Assembly (NCBI GenBank): GCA_017620255.1
Contig: JAFZQU010000019.1
Location: 1 to 64,000 of the forward strand
DNA length: 64,000 nucleotides
DNA from: Lachnospiraceae bacterium
GTDB taxonomy: Bacteria > Bacillota > Clostridia > Lachnospirales > Lachnospiraceae
Direction of reading: 5' to 3'
Shown: one piece after another, positions 25,766 through 33,257 of the stretch
Layout of the letters: the number at the start of each line of letters is the position of its first letter
Position numbering within the stretch: the stretch's first letter is position 1
Program-made: the position numbers and the translations under genes
The notes under the pieces: generated by a model
What the model saw: only the letters and a program-made list of their open reading frames with translations
What the model was told of the DNA's origin: nothing
Database searches by the model: none

Positions 25766-27084
25766 GTAAGCTCCTCCATCTGCGCGACATCCTGTGCAGG
25801 TATCCCTCCCGCACTGTATCGCGCCCTGTTGTATAAGCATGTTATGTCAACCAAATCATTCCGGGGTCTGCCGGAGGTCTCTTCCAGATCCGTCACCCTC
25901 TCAAGGGGGGTCTTTGAAGGCGTCAGCACCAGTCCCTTTTTGACCTGGGAACGGATGAAGCCTTTATACATCCTGCGCACTTTGCCGGCATTGTCTTTTG
26001 GCATTCTTTCCCTGTATCTCCTGCCATGCTCTCCTCTGCCGATCCGCTCGCGCACTTCTGTCATGTCGGCATATTTATCTTTCTTCAGCCGGTTGATGCT
26101 TCGTCCCGAGAACTTCCGGATAAAGAACGCAATACCCTTGATCAGAAAATACAGCACGACGCCGATGAAGAGGATCGTCAGTCCGTATTCCACGATTTTA
26201 TCAAAGACGGCGACCCAGGCGGGGGCTTCGCTGATCGCCTCGGGCATCTGATTTTTCTCGATCGGTACACCGTATGTCGGATCCGATCTAAAGTGCCGCA
26301 CGATGAAGAAAAGGATGTTGAGCGCGATCCAGCCGATCGTTTTCATGAGCCAGAGCAGCGACTGTTCAATGAAGCGGATCACCGTATCCGATTGGATCAA
26401 AAACATCGCAAGGATCGAGACACCGATGCAGGGCAGTGCCAGTCTGGCGTTTGCCCACAGGATCCGCGGCTGGTGTTCGCCGGTCTCGCGTCCCATATCC
26501 CGAATCAGTTCCGACATCTTGCGGAAGTAGCTGCGCAGGAAGTAAAGGCCGATATAGAGCACGCCGAGGACATAGGCCATGCGGCCGTAATACGGTTTCT
26601 CCGCATATAATGCAAAAGCGAGCGCCAGCACAAATATCCCCACGAACAAAAGCGGCAGATACAGAAGCCCTTCTTTGTAGATGGGCACAAAGCCTTCGAT
26701 CGCCCTGCCGGTTTCGGAAACGGGCAGGCTCTTTTCATCGCGGATGGCGTTCATCCAGAACACGATGTCTGCCAAGATCATACAGCCGCAAAAGATCACC
26801 CAGAGGATGGCGACGGCTTTCGTATAAGGCGTGTTCATCAGGGTGGCGACAAAGATCGTGACCGCAAAGAGCAGGACATGTGCGCCGACAAACACCGGCA
26901 TCTTTTTCACAAACGCACGCAGGCAGTAGGATGCAAGCAGGATCAGAAAGGCGCCTGCAAGCAACAGGCCGGCAGGCTGGTCCGCATTCATGGTGGCGTC
27001 CAGCAAAAACAGGCCTGCGATGGAAACGCAGAACGCATACATGATCACATTCAGAAGATCCGCGAGCCGTTTGACTTTATTCAT
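25762..27084 (-). CDS. DUF4129-type multi-pass membrane protein
   Basis: 440 residues from the ATG at 27084, with GGGAG upstream; the earlier GTG lacks a good site. Eight or more hydrophobic segments are followed, near residues 340-440, by a cytoplasmic tail similar to DUF4129: RRMYKGFIRSQVKKGL, TPLERVTDLEE and YNRARYSAGGIPAQDV. DUF4129 tails usually occur at the end of TgpA transglutaminases. Here the transglutaminase core itself is absent. It overlaps the DUF58 gene by 8 bp. It likely partners with the MoxR and DUF58 proteins of this locus. Confidence 0.82.
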   Translation of the reverse strand: MNKVKRLADLLNVIMYAFCVSIAGLFLLDATMNADQPAGLLLAGAFLILLASYCLRAFVKKMPVFVGAHVLLFAVTIFVATLMNTPYTKAVAILWVIFCGCMILADIVFWMNAIRDEKSLPVSETGRAIEGFVPIYKEGLLYLPLLFVGIFVLALAFALYAEKPYYGRMAYVLGVLYIGLYFLRSYFRKMSELIRDMGRETGEHQPRILWANARLALPCIGVSILAMFLIQSDTVIRFIEQSLLWLMKTIGWIALNILFFIVRHFRSDPTYGVPIEKNQMPEAISEAPAWVAVFDKIVEYGLTILFIGVVLYFLIKGIAFFIRKFSGRSINRLKKDKYADMTEVRERIGRGEHGRRYRERMPKDNAGKVRRMYKGFIRSQVKKGLVLTPSKTPLERVTDLEETSGRPRNDLVDITCLYNRARYSAGGIPAQDVAQMEELT

Positions 27085-28192
27085 GGATGATCTCCCAGGG
27101 TATGGCAAAATCACAGCTTTCCTTCTGCGGTTCCCGCTTCAGGAAGGCGTTGATCATATATAGCTGTTTATCCGATCCGTTCCGCAACGCCCGCAGTTCG
27201 TCAAGGAATGTATCCTTGCGGTCATTGGTCAGTAAGAGGATCTCCTCGTGATTTTTAAGCCGCATCCGCTCTTTTAAGATCGGCAGGATATCGGGACAGG
27301 GCTGCTTTGTATCGATCCTGCCAAGCGTCATCTCGATCGTGCGGACATGCGCTTCGTCCGCACCGGCGCGTACGCTTTCCGGCTCATGACTCAATATGTC
27401 ACAGCCGTTTGAAAGCAGTCCCGTCGGGATCTTTTTCCCGACAAAATAAGCACAGAGCGTGGCGGCGATCCGGATCAGTTCCTCGCGGATCAGATCTTCC
27501 TGCAGCTGCGCATGGGTGTTGAGGTCGAGGATGATCACGAGTTCCCGCTGCACCGTGGTCCTGAACGTGTTGACCATCAGTTTGTCCATCCTGGCGGACA
27601 CTTTCCAGTTGACGGCGTGCATCGAATCATAGGGCTGGTACTCGCGGATCATGGAAAACGCGAACGGATCTTCCTGCAGTTTCAGATCTGTTTCGATCTC
27701 TCCCAAAAGCCGCAGGCAGTCAGAGGGGATCTCGCGCTCGTGCACTCTTCTGGGCATCACGAGCAGCGACGCTTTATGCTCGATCGAAGCATACATCTCT
27801 TCGCTCATGAACAGATCCTTGCAGATCAGGTCCATGTTCTTCATCGTGAAGAGGCCCCGTCTCGTGCAGGTAAAGGGATAGGTCCTGGTAACGCGTTCGT
27901 ATGATTTTAACGTAAAATACTCATTCCGGTAGTACTGATCCGTCACGTCCCCACCGGCGTCTTTGGCAAACCGGAAAGTCCGCGTGATCGCAAACTTGAT
28001 CTGCAGGATCGGCAGCGGCAGGAACTTGTCGTTGGTGATGACTTCCTGCAGCGTTCCTTTGTCCCCTTCCCGAAGAACACGGTCCGGAAAAGCGACCTCA
28101 ACCTGCAAACCCTCGTCCCAGGTTTTTCTGTACATGAGCCTGATCAGCCAGAATACGGCAGCGGCGATCAGGATCGCAACAATCAGTTTCAT
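27077..28192 (-). CDS. DUF58 protein (locus 2)
   Basis: 371 residues. One N-terminal membrane segment (IVAILIAAAVFWLIRLMY) is followed by a beta-rich region and the DUF58 core REYQPYDSMHAVNWKVSARMDKLMV near residues 183-207, then a VWA-like end with VIILDLNTHA. It is a MoxR client by gene order: its ATG overlaps the moxR stop by 4 bp. It is clearly a different copy from the protein at 10506, with low visible similarity outside the core. Confidence 0.92.
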   Translation of the reverse strand: MKLIVAILIAAAVFWLIRLMYRKTWDEGLQVEVAFPDRVLREGDKGTLQEVITNDKFLPLPILQIKFAITRTFRFAKDAGGDVTDQYYRNEYFTLKSYERVTRTYPFTCTRRGLFTMKNMDLICKDLFMSEEMYASIEHKASLLVMPRRVHEREIPSDCLRLLGEIETDLKLQEDPFAFSMIREYQPYDSMHAVNWKVSARMDKLMVNTFRTTVQRELVIILDLNTHAQLQEDLIREELIRIAATLCAYFVGKKIPTGLLSNGCDILSHEPESVRAGADEAHVRTIEMTLGRIDTKQPCPDILPILKERMRLKNHEEILLLTNDRKDTFLDELRALRNGSDKQLYMINAFLKREPQKESCDFAIPWEIIHE

Positions 28193-29127
28193 CTGCGCGT
28201 AAAGTCCTCACTAGGCACGGTTGTTTTGGACAGGGCGGCGTCTATCACTTCTGAGCGCTCACTGTTCTGGTGATAGGTCAGCATACGGTGTGAAAGTACC
28301 GGAACGGCCAGTTTCTTCACATCATCCGGCAGTACATGATCCCTGCCGTCCACATATGCGTAAGCCTTCAGCGCATGTAAAAACGAAAGCGTCGCGCGCG
28401 GGCTAAGCGGCATGCGCACGCGATCATCCTTACGTGCACTGTCGACGATGGATACGATATAGGCAAGCAGATCGTCATGCACATAGACCTGCTTCACTTC
28501 TTCTCTCATCTGAAGGACATCTTCGCCTGTCAGTACCGGCTGTAGGCTGCTTAGCGGCTCGTCCTTTTCAAAGCGCTTTAAGAGCGCCACTTCTTCGTCT
28601 TTGTCGGGTAGTCCCATGGACAGCTGCATCATGAATCTGTCCAGCTGCGCCTCGGGCAAAGGATAGGTTCCTGCAGTCTCGATCGGGTTCTGCGTTGCGA
28701 TGACCATGAAAGGCGCGGAAAGATCGTATGTCTTCCCGTCGACCGTGACCTGTTTCTCCTGCATGGCTTCGAGCAGGGCCGACTGCGTTCTCGGTGTTGC
28801 GCGGTTGATCTCATCCGCGAGCAGGATGTTGGTGAAAACAGGGCCTTCCAGAAATCTGAATTCGCCGGCTTTCTGGTCGTAAAGGTTCAGTCCGCTGATA
28901 TCGGCGGGCAGAAGGTCCGGTGTGAACTGGATGCGTTTGAACGTACAGCCGAGTGATGCGGCGATACTTCTTGCAAGCGTCGTCTTCCCGCTTCCGGGCA
29001 GGTCCTCGATCAGTACATGTCCGTCTGCGAGCAGTGCCGCAAGCAGCAGCCTGATCACTTCCGTCTTTCCGATCATGACACGTGCAATGTTTTCATTGAG
29101 TTGTGTGAGTAACTTCCGGTCCGCCAT
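28189..29127 (-). CDS. MoxR-type AAA+ ATPase (locus 2)
   Basis: 312 residues with Walker A EDLPGSGKTTLARS near residue 40, Walker B ILLADEINRATPRTQ near 105, and the sensor region VIATQNPIETAGTYPLPEAQLDRFMMQL. It starts the operon MoxR-DUF58-DUF4129-PPTase-FliB-Dus, in which each gene overlaps the next. The rplT terminator at 29181-29208 lies just upstream, so a promoter within 29128-29180 is expected, but I could not see a clear one. Confidence 0.95.
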   Translation of the reverse strand: MADRKLLTQLNENIARVMIGKTEVIRLLLAALLADGHVLIEDLPGSGKTTLARSIAASLGCTFKRIQFTPDLLPADISGLNLYDQKAGEFRFLEGPVFTNILLADEINRATPRTQSALLEAMQEKQVTVDGKTYDLSAPFMVIATQNPIETAGTYPLPEAQLDRFMMQLSMGLPDKDEEVALLKRFEKDEPLSSLQPVLTGEDVLQMREEVKQVYVHDDLLAYIVSIVDSARKDDRVRMPLSPRATLSFLHALKAYAYVDGRDHVLPDDVKKLAVPVLSHRMLTYHQNSERSEVIDAALSKTTVPSEDFTRR

Positions 29128-29180
29128 TTTTTCTTCTCCTGATCCGCTCTGCCGTAAGGGGCAGAGGTATTTTTTGCAAC

Positions 29181-29208
29181 AAAAAAACCGCTACAAATAG
29201 TGTAGCAG
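29181..29208 (-). terminator. Rho-independent terminator after rplT
   Basis: On the minus strand CTGCTACA pairs with TGTAGCGG around a five-base loop, followed by seven T. It ends the infC-rpmI-rplT transcript. Confidence 0.88.
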
Positions 29209-29214
29209 TTTTTT

Positions 29215-29270
29215 GGTTCGTTTGCACGATAAATTAACGGACTCAGCGCATGAGAATTCGCTTCACGAAT
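29215..29270. repeat. Double-hairpin element, copy 3 (rearranged)
   Basis: It contains the left half of the element (GGACTCAGCGCATGAGAATT, then a TTCGC...CGAAT hairpin) at 29239-29270. A shortened remnant of the right half (GGTTCGTTTGCACGATAAAT) lies at 29215-29234, in swapped order. It lies between the rplT stop and its terminator. Confidence 0.65.
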
Positions 29271-29273
29271 AGC

Positions 29274-29630
29274 TTATGCGATCTTGTCTTTAGCAAGTTC
29301 TGCCAGCGTTGCAAAACCTTCCGCATCGTTGACTGCCATCTCGGCAAGCATCTTTCTGTTGATGTCGATGTTAGCAAGCTTTAATCCGTGGATCAGTTTG
29401 CTGTAGGAAAGTCCGTTCATTCTTGCAGCTGCATTGATACGAGCGATCCACAGCTGTCTGAACTGACGCTTTCTCTCTTTTCTGCCTGCATAGCTGGTTG
29501 TCAGCGCTCTCATAACGGACTGCTTAGCGATCCTGTACTGTTTGGAGCGTGCACCTCTGTAACCTTTTGCAAGCTTTAATACTCTATTGTGTCTTTTCTT
29601 GGCGTTCAGGCCACCTTTGATTCTAGCCAT
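29274..29630 (-). CDS. rplT: 50S ribosomal protein L20
   Basis: 118 residues, full length, with the standard start [19 protein letters not shown] and the conserved segments [31 protein letters not shown] and [14 protein letters not shown]20 binds 23S rRNA early in 50S assembly. In Bacillus subtilis it also represses its own operon by attenuation in the infC leader, and a matching leader is seen here upstream of infC. Confidence 0.99.
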   Translation of the reverse strand: MARIKGGLNAKKRHNRVLKLAKGYRGARSKQYRIAKQSVMRALTTSYAGRKERKRQFRQLWIARINAAARMNGLSYSKLIHGLKLANIDINRKMLAEMAVNDAEGFATLAELAKDKIA

Positions 29631-29659
29631 TTTTCATTCCTCCATATTCTCTTTCATAA

Positions 29660-29734
29660 GGACTCACCGCAATAGAATTCGCTTCGCGAATGGCGGTTCG
29701 TTACCATCAAGCATCCTTCGGATGCTCGATAAAT
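29660..29734. repeat. Double-hairpin element, copy 1 (rpmI-rplT spacer)
   Basis: GGACTCACCGCA is followed by ATTCGC-TTC-GCGAAT, then GGCGGTTCGTTACCATC, then GCATCC-TTC-GGATGC and CGATAAA. On the transcribed minus strand both loops read GAA. It fills most of the 105-bp spacer between rpmI and rplT. Compared with the copy at 30643, the stems differ by paired changes, so the structure is kept. Confidence 0.85.
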
Positions 29735-29735
29735 A

Positions 29736-29936
29736 TTAATGCAGATACGGTGTGATCTTCTTCATGTTTGCTGCGTTCGTCGGGTCGATGACTGCAGCTT
29801 TTCTTAAGTTTCTCTTTACCTTGGTTGACTTCTTGGTCAGAATATGGCGCTTGTAGGCTTTATTTCTCATGATCTTACCTGTACCGGTAACCCTGAAACG
29901 CTTCGCTGCTGATCTGTTTGTTTTTACTTTTGGCAT
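29736..29936 (-). CDS. rpmI: 50S ribosomal protein L35
   Basis: 66 residues from the ATG at 29936 ([14 protein letters not shown]), the normal L35 start. An ATG two codons earlier sits only two bases from AGGAGG, too close to be favoured. The basic core [21 protein letters not shown] is typical. It is the middle gene of infC-rpmI-rplT. Confidence 0.98.
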   Translation of the reverse strand: MPKVKTNRSAAKRFRVTGTGKIMRNKAYKRHILTKKSTKVKRNLRKAAVIDPTNAANMKKITPYLH

Positions 29937-29987
29937 TGCCATTTCCTCCTGTGTTCTGTATATTTTTATCTTACCGTTAAAAACACC

Positions 29988-30497
29988 TTACTGGCGCTTC
30001 TGGACTAAGAACATGGTCATGCTCCGGCCTTCTGCCTTCGGCGGTTTCTCAACGACCGCTATGTCCGAAAGTGCCTCTGCAAAATCATCCAGAATGTACT
30101 TGCTCTGGTTCATGTGTGCCATCTCACGTCCTCTGAAGCGCAGGGTGACTTTCACTCTGTCTCCCTTCTCCAGGAACTTTCTGGCTGCATTGGTCTTTGT
30201 ATTCAAATCGTTGGTGTCAATGTTCGGAGACATTCTGACTTCCTTGACTTCGATCACGCGCTGTTTCTTCTTCGCTTCTTTCTCGCGGCGCGTCTGTTCG
30301 TATTTGAACTTACCGTAGTCAACGATGCGGCATACCGGCGGTTTCGCGTTCGGTGCGATCTTGACCAGATCCACACCTGCTTCGTCCGCAAGAGCCTGTG
30401 CCTCTTTTACAGACATGATCCCTAACTGTTCCCCATCTTCTCCAACTACACGAACTTCCTTATCACGGATCTGTTCGTTGATCATCATTTCGCTAAT
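29988..30497 (-). CDS. infC: Translation initiation factor IF-3, ATT start
   Basis: 169 residues if translation starts at ATT (30495-30497), reading I-S-E-M-M-INEQIRDKEVRVV. GGGAGGA lies eight bases before this ATT. The ATG three codons downstream is too far from that site and has no other. A rare AUU start is well known for infC in Escherichia coli, where it lets IF-3 limit its own synthesis. Domain features are complete: the N domain, a Lys/Arg linker (EQTRREKEAKKKQRVIEVKE) and the C domain with KGDRVKVTLRFRGREMAH. The encoded first residue would be fMet. Confidence 0.95.
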   Translation of the reverse strand: MSEMMINEQIRDKEVRVVGEDGEQLGIMSVKEAQALADEAGVDLVKIAPNAKPPVCRIVDYGKFKYEQTRREKEAKKKQRVIEVKEVRMSPNIDTNDLNTKTNAARKFLEKGDRVKVTLRFRGREMAHMNQSKYILDDFAEALSDIAVVEKPPKAEGRSMTMFLVQKRQ

Positions 30498-30533
30498 AGT
30501 CGTTTCCTCCCATATGCTTGTGCTTTTTACGAT

Positions 30534-30562
30534 AAAAAAAGTGGATAGCAGCAACTATCCAC
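30534..30562 (-). terminator. Attenuator terminator upstream of infC
   Basis: On the minus strand GTGGATAG pairs perfectly with CTATCCAC around the loop TTGCTG, followed by seven T. It lies 37 bp before the infC start inside the leader, so it must be conditional. Confidence 0.9.
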
Positions 30563-30642
30563 ATAAAATCAAAATCACGGCATATCATGCCTGAAAGAAA
30601 GATTTTAGAACGCCTGCTAATGTTACCTGCCATATGGCACAT

Positions 30643-30715
30643 GGACTCACCGCATGAGAATTTGCTTCGCAAATGGCGGTTCGTTACCATCGCACATCTT
30701 CGATGTGCGATAAAT
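30643..30715. repeat. Double-hairpin element, copy 2 (infC leader)
   Basis: It has the same order as the copy at 29660: GGACTCACCGCA, stem ATTTGC-TTC-GCAAAT, GGCGGTTCGTTACCATC, stem GCACATC-TTC-GATGTGC, then GATAAAT. Stem bases differ from the other copy in compensating pairs, while the loops and the connecting 17 bases are identical. Confidence 0.85.
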
Positions 30716-30752
30716 TGCAGGGTGAGAGTGGATACTCTGCTTGCCGAATGTG

Positions 30753-30781
30753 ATGATAACACAGCCAAAATGGCTTGTCAA
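30753..30781 (-). promoter_or_regulatory. Promoter of infC-rpmI-rplT
   Basis: On the minus strand TTGACA (30781-30776) and TATCAT (30758-30753) are 17 bp apart, a near-consensus vegetative promoter. The predicted start is near 30746. The -35 box begins three bases after the stop of the small gene at 30785. Confidence 0.82.
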
Positions 30782-30784
30782 CCA

Positions 30785-30952
30785 CTAAAACTTCAATTTT
30801 TCATTGATCTTCTCTATTTGTTTTTCAGCTTTTCTGATGACTTTTTCATCACCTGCTTCTTTTGCATACTCAAGAACTTCCTTCCAGTCCTCCAGTTCAT
30901 CCAGAAGCATTCCTTTATATTGTTCATTGGTCATGCCCATTTCTTCTACCAT
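30785..30952 (-). CDS. Small charged protein, 55 aa
   Basis: The frame begins MVEEMGMTNEQYKGMLLDEL and ends KINEKLKF. It is very rich in Glu and Lys, probably two helices, with no Cys and no membrane segment. GGAGG lies six bases plus a G before the ATG, which supports it as a real gene. It is the last small gene of the secretion operon direction, 18 bp after the 177-residue gene. The family is not recognised. It could be an accessory or immunity-like protein, but nothing proves it. Confidence 0.7.
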   Translation of the reverse strand: MVEEMGMTNEQYKGMLLDELEDWKEVLEYAKEAGDEKVIRKAEKQIEKINEKLKF

Positions 30953-30970
30953 ACCTGTCCCTCCGATATC

Positions 30971-31504
30971 TTACATTTCCTCATATGAAATATTGTATTT
31001 ATCAAAGAATTTGCGCACCATGGCATCCCATGCGTGCTCGACCGACCGGTCGGTTGAAAAGATGTTGAGACTTGCTGCACATGTGCAAACCAGATTTGAA
31101 CCGTCATATTTGAGATTGAGCGAGAGGCCCGCAATATCTCCGGCCTTCAGCGTGGTGTCAACGCCTGCCAGGAATCTTACGATATTCTCTTCCGCCAGAT
31201 ACAGCGTGATCAGAAAACGCAGCGGCGTGTGTGTTCCTTTTATGAATTCAAAGCACTGTGATTTGGCCTGTGCCCAGCGGATCATCTGTGTAGAAAATAC
31301 CCTGCCTGCTTCTTCGGCTTCACGCTTCATATCATCGAGTTCCGCAGCAGAATAGAATTCCGGATGGAAATGGCCGTCGATCGTCATCTGCGCATAGGTC
31401 GTAAAGGAAGCCTCCGCCAGAAGAAACGAATCAAACGCCGTTTCATTCTTGTCCAGCAGAAGCCGCATCGCCTCTTTGATATTTGTGATCCTTAATGCCA
31501 GCAT
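30971..31504 (-). CDS. Conserved hypothetical protein, probably DUF5721
   Basis: 177 residues, soluble, beginning MLALRITNIKEAMRLLLDKNETFDSF-like and ending in FSTDRSVEHAWDAMVRKFFDKYNISYEEM. From memory this resembles the clostridial DUF5721 family, but I cannot run the profile. GGGAGTAGGGG precedes the ATG. It lies 21 bp after the 73-residue gene and 18 bp before the 55-residue gene. A position next to infC or next to a secretion operon gives no function. Confidence 0.72.
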   Translation of the reverse strand: MLALRITNIKEAMRLLLDKNETAFDSFLLAEASFTTYAQMTIDGHFHPEFYSAAELDDMKREAEEAGRVFSTQMIRWAQAKSQCFEFIKGTHTPLRFLITLYLAEENIVRFLAGVDTTLKAGDIAGLSLNLKYDGSNLVCTCAASLNIFSTDRSVEHAWDAMVRKFFDKYNISYEEM

Positions 31505-31525
31505 CCCCTACTCCCGCGCATCTTT

Positions 31526-31747
31526 TTATCCGGCCATCTCTCTCAAATCCGAACCGAATTCATGAAAATCCGGCTGTTCCATGACAAATTTTACAACGTC
31601 GGATGATTTCAGATTTGCAGATGAATCCATGTACTGTAATACCCTTTGGAGCCGTTCCGGCTTTTGTTTCACATAGGCTGCGATTCCAGCAACAAATCCG
31701 AAATAAGAATCGGGGATCGCATTGAGTTTCGTGATCAGTTCCTCCAT
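31526..31747 (-). CDS. Small hypothetical protein, 73 aa
   Basis: The start at 31747 (MEELITKLNAIPDSYFGF) has AAAGGAG eight bases upstream. A TTG 42 bases earlier would overlap the preceding small gene and has no site. The protein is helical, with YVKQKPERLQRVLQYMD and SSDVVKFVMEQPDF. The family is not recognised. It lies in a row of small genes after the lipase-like gene, where immunity proteins of secreted toxins are often found; that is inference only. Confidence 0.72.
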   Translation of the reverse strand: MEELITKLNAIPDSYFGFVAGIAAYVKQKPERLQRVLQYMDSSANLKSSDVVKFVMEQPDFHEFGSDLREMAG

Positions 31748-31769
31748 ACCGGACGCTCCTTTCCTGAAT

Positions 31770-31949
31770 TCAGAATTCATATCGTTCAACTATATTGTAG
31801 TCATTAAATCCGTGATTTTCAAAGAAGTATAAATAGTAACGGTTGTCCAATTTTGCATACTCTTTTGTATCCAGTTCATAAGCCGAAAATTCAAACCGGA
31901 TTCCCAGAGAATCATATTCAAAATCTTGGTCCGTTTTCCTTCTTTTCAT
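31770..31949 (-). CDS. Small hypothetical protein, 59 aa
   Basis: The frame starts MKRRKTDQDFEYDSLGIRFE and ends DYNIVERYEF. It is rich in Tyr and Phe and has a credible protein composition. The ATG lies six bases after the stop of the lipase-like gene, and GGGGTG at the end of that gene could serve as ribosome site, so it looks translationally coupled. Its close link to the lipase-like gene makes it a candidate partner or immunity protein. The family is unknown. Confidence 0.6.
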   Translation of the reverse strand: MKRRKTDQDFEYDSLGIRFEFSAYELDTKEYAKLDNRYYLYFFENHGFNDYNIVERYEF

Positions 31950-31955
31950 ATTATA

Positions 31956-33257
31956 TCACACCCCGGCGATCTGTGCCGCAAGATCCTGCTCCTTGCGCAC
32001 GTAAAGATCACGAACTTTTAAGAGCGTGTTCGAATAAGTGTCCAGGATGCTGATCTGCTCCTGCATTTCAGACTGCAGTGCATTTAATTGTTGGTTAACA
32101 TAATATCCAATCCGGTCCTCCGGATCGACGCCTGCTGCCAGTGCGGTGAGCCGTTCCCGGATGTTGCGCATGCACTTTCCTGCCAATTCGATCTGGCCGG
32201 AGCCGTTTTCAAGCGCCTCTGTCTTCACATCCTTCTGCAGGGTATGGATCGCCACGCTCTCTATCAGCGTCCGGTCATAGCCGGGCAGAAACTGCAAAAG
32301 ATATCTGCCCACATCTTCTTGCGCCGCACGGATCTGCTCCTGCTCATATACTTCGCCCCTGTCCTCACTCATGATCGCCGCAACATATGCGGCAAGCAGC
32401 GCAGAGATCTCACGGTTGCCGCCATCCGGCAGCGCATCCATCTGTTCCGTGACCTCTTTCAGTGCTTCCTGCAGTGCAAAGGCCGCAACCGACTGCTCGC
32501 GGGTGCTGATCAGATTTCCATTTTCATCGAATGTATTGCCGGTAAGAAGATAATAGGACGAGTGCGCATCGATCCCGTTTGCCGGATTCTGCGCAAATAC
32601 GCGTTCCCCTGCGATGCAGTGCAGCAGGATATTGACAAAATCATTGTGCGCACTGACGGACTTGATCTTCCCGGACACCTCCGCGATCCGTGCCATGTTC
32701 TCGTGTAGAAAAGCAAGGGAAAATCCCTGCCCGTCAAACGATACGCAGACAGCAACGGATGCGCACATGACCGTTGTGTACATGGCAAGATTCCCGCCCT
32801 TGGAATGACCGGTCACCGTCAGCTGGTCAAATCCCATACAGTCATAATTGACAAAATCAGCCGCCTGTTTCTGGATTCCGGTCGATGGCAGATACTCCCC
32901 GAGCACGTTGTCATGCCAGGCATTATAAGTGCCGCCTGTTCCGCGGAACACAACGGTTCCCTCACCGCCGTCCATCTCGCCCTGCGTATAGCAGATCCCG
33001 CGTAGGTCAGCACTGTTTTTGATCCTGGACGGATACAGTTCCTGAAAGGAAGCGGGCATCGCATCCATGCGCGTGAACAGGTCCGCTGCCTGCGCACGCG
33101 TCATCCCGCCGCCGATCCCTGCGGCTGCCACGCTGTTTTCATCAAACGTTCCCTGCGCATTCCGAAACCGGTCAAGCGATTCTCCGATCGTCATCGGATC
33201 CGTGCTGGCTTCCATATAGACATAGTTCGACAAAAGCAGCAGTTCTTCTTCGCTCAT
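31956..33257 (-). CDS. DUF2974 (Mbeg1-like) alpha/beta-hydrolase, possible secreted effector
   Basis: 433 residues. The first 270 residues form a lipase-like fold of the DUF2974 type. They include GTVVFRGTGGTYNAWHDN, the nucleophile elbow GHSKGGN near residue 148, SFDGQGF and VSAHNDFVNILLH with candidate Asp and His. The last 160 residues are helical, with a coiled-coil end (MQEQISILDTYSNTLLKVRDLYV). No signal peptide is seen. It overlaps the VWA-FHA gene by 4 bp within the WXG100/EssC operon. A lipase in such an operon could be a type VII substrate. The helical tail may help export or binding. Confidence 0.82.
   Translation of the reverse strand: MSEEELLLLSNYVYMEASTDPMTIGESLDRFRNAQGTFDENSVAAAGIGGGMTRAQAADLFTRMDAMPASFQELYPSRIKNSADLRGICYTQGEMDGGEGTVVFRGTGGTYNAWHDNVLGEYLPSTGIQKQAADFVNYDCMGFDQLTVTGHSKGGNLAMYTTVMCASVAVCVSFDGQGFSLAFLHENMARIAEVSGKIKSVSAHNDFVNILLHCIAGERVFAQNPANGIDAHSSYYLLTGNTFDENGNLISTREQSVAAFALQEALKEVTEQMDALPDGGNREISALLAAYVAAIMSEDRGEVYEQEQIRAAQEDVGRYLLQFLPGYDRTLIESVAIHTLQKDVKTEALENGSGQIELAGKCMRNIRERLTALAAGVDPEDRIGYYVNQQLNALQSEMQEQISILDTYSNTLLKVRDLYVRKEQDLAAQIAGV

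Larger units (their letters stand above)
30498..30746 (-). ncRNA. infC leader RNA, L20-type attenuator
   Basis: From the promoter start near 30746 to the infC ATT the leader is about 250 nt. It holds, in transcribed order, a 5' segment TATCCAC (30734-30728), the double-hairpin element (30715-30643), an intrinsic terminator (30562-30534) and the ribosome site. TATCCAC can pair with GTGGATA, the 5' arm of the terminator (30562-30556), giving an antiterminator. Control of infC-rpmI-rplT by L20 through attenuation is established in Bacillus. That this leader works the same way is inference. Confidence 0.72.
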
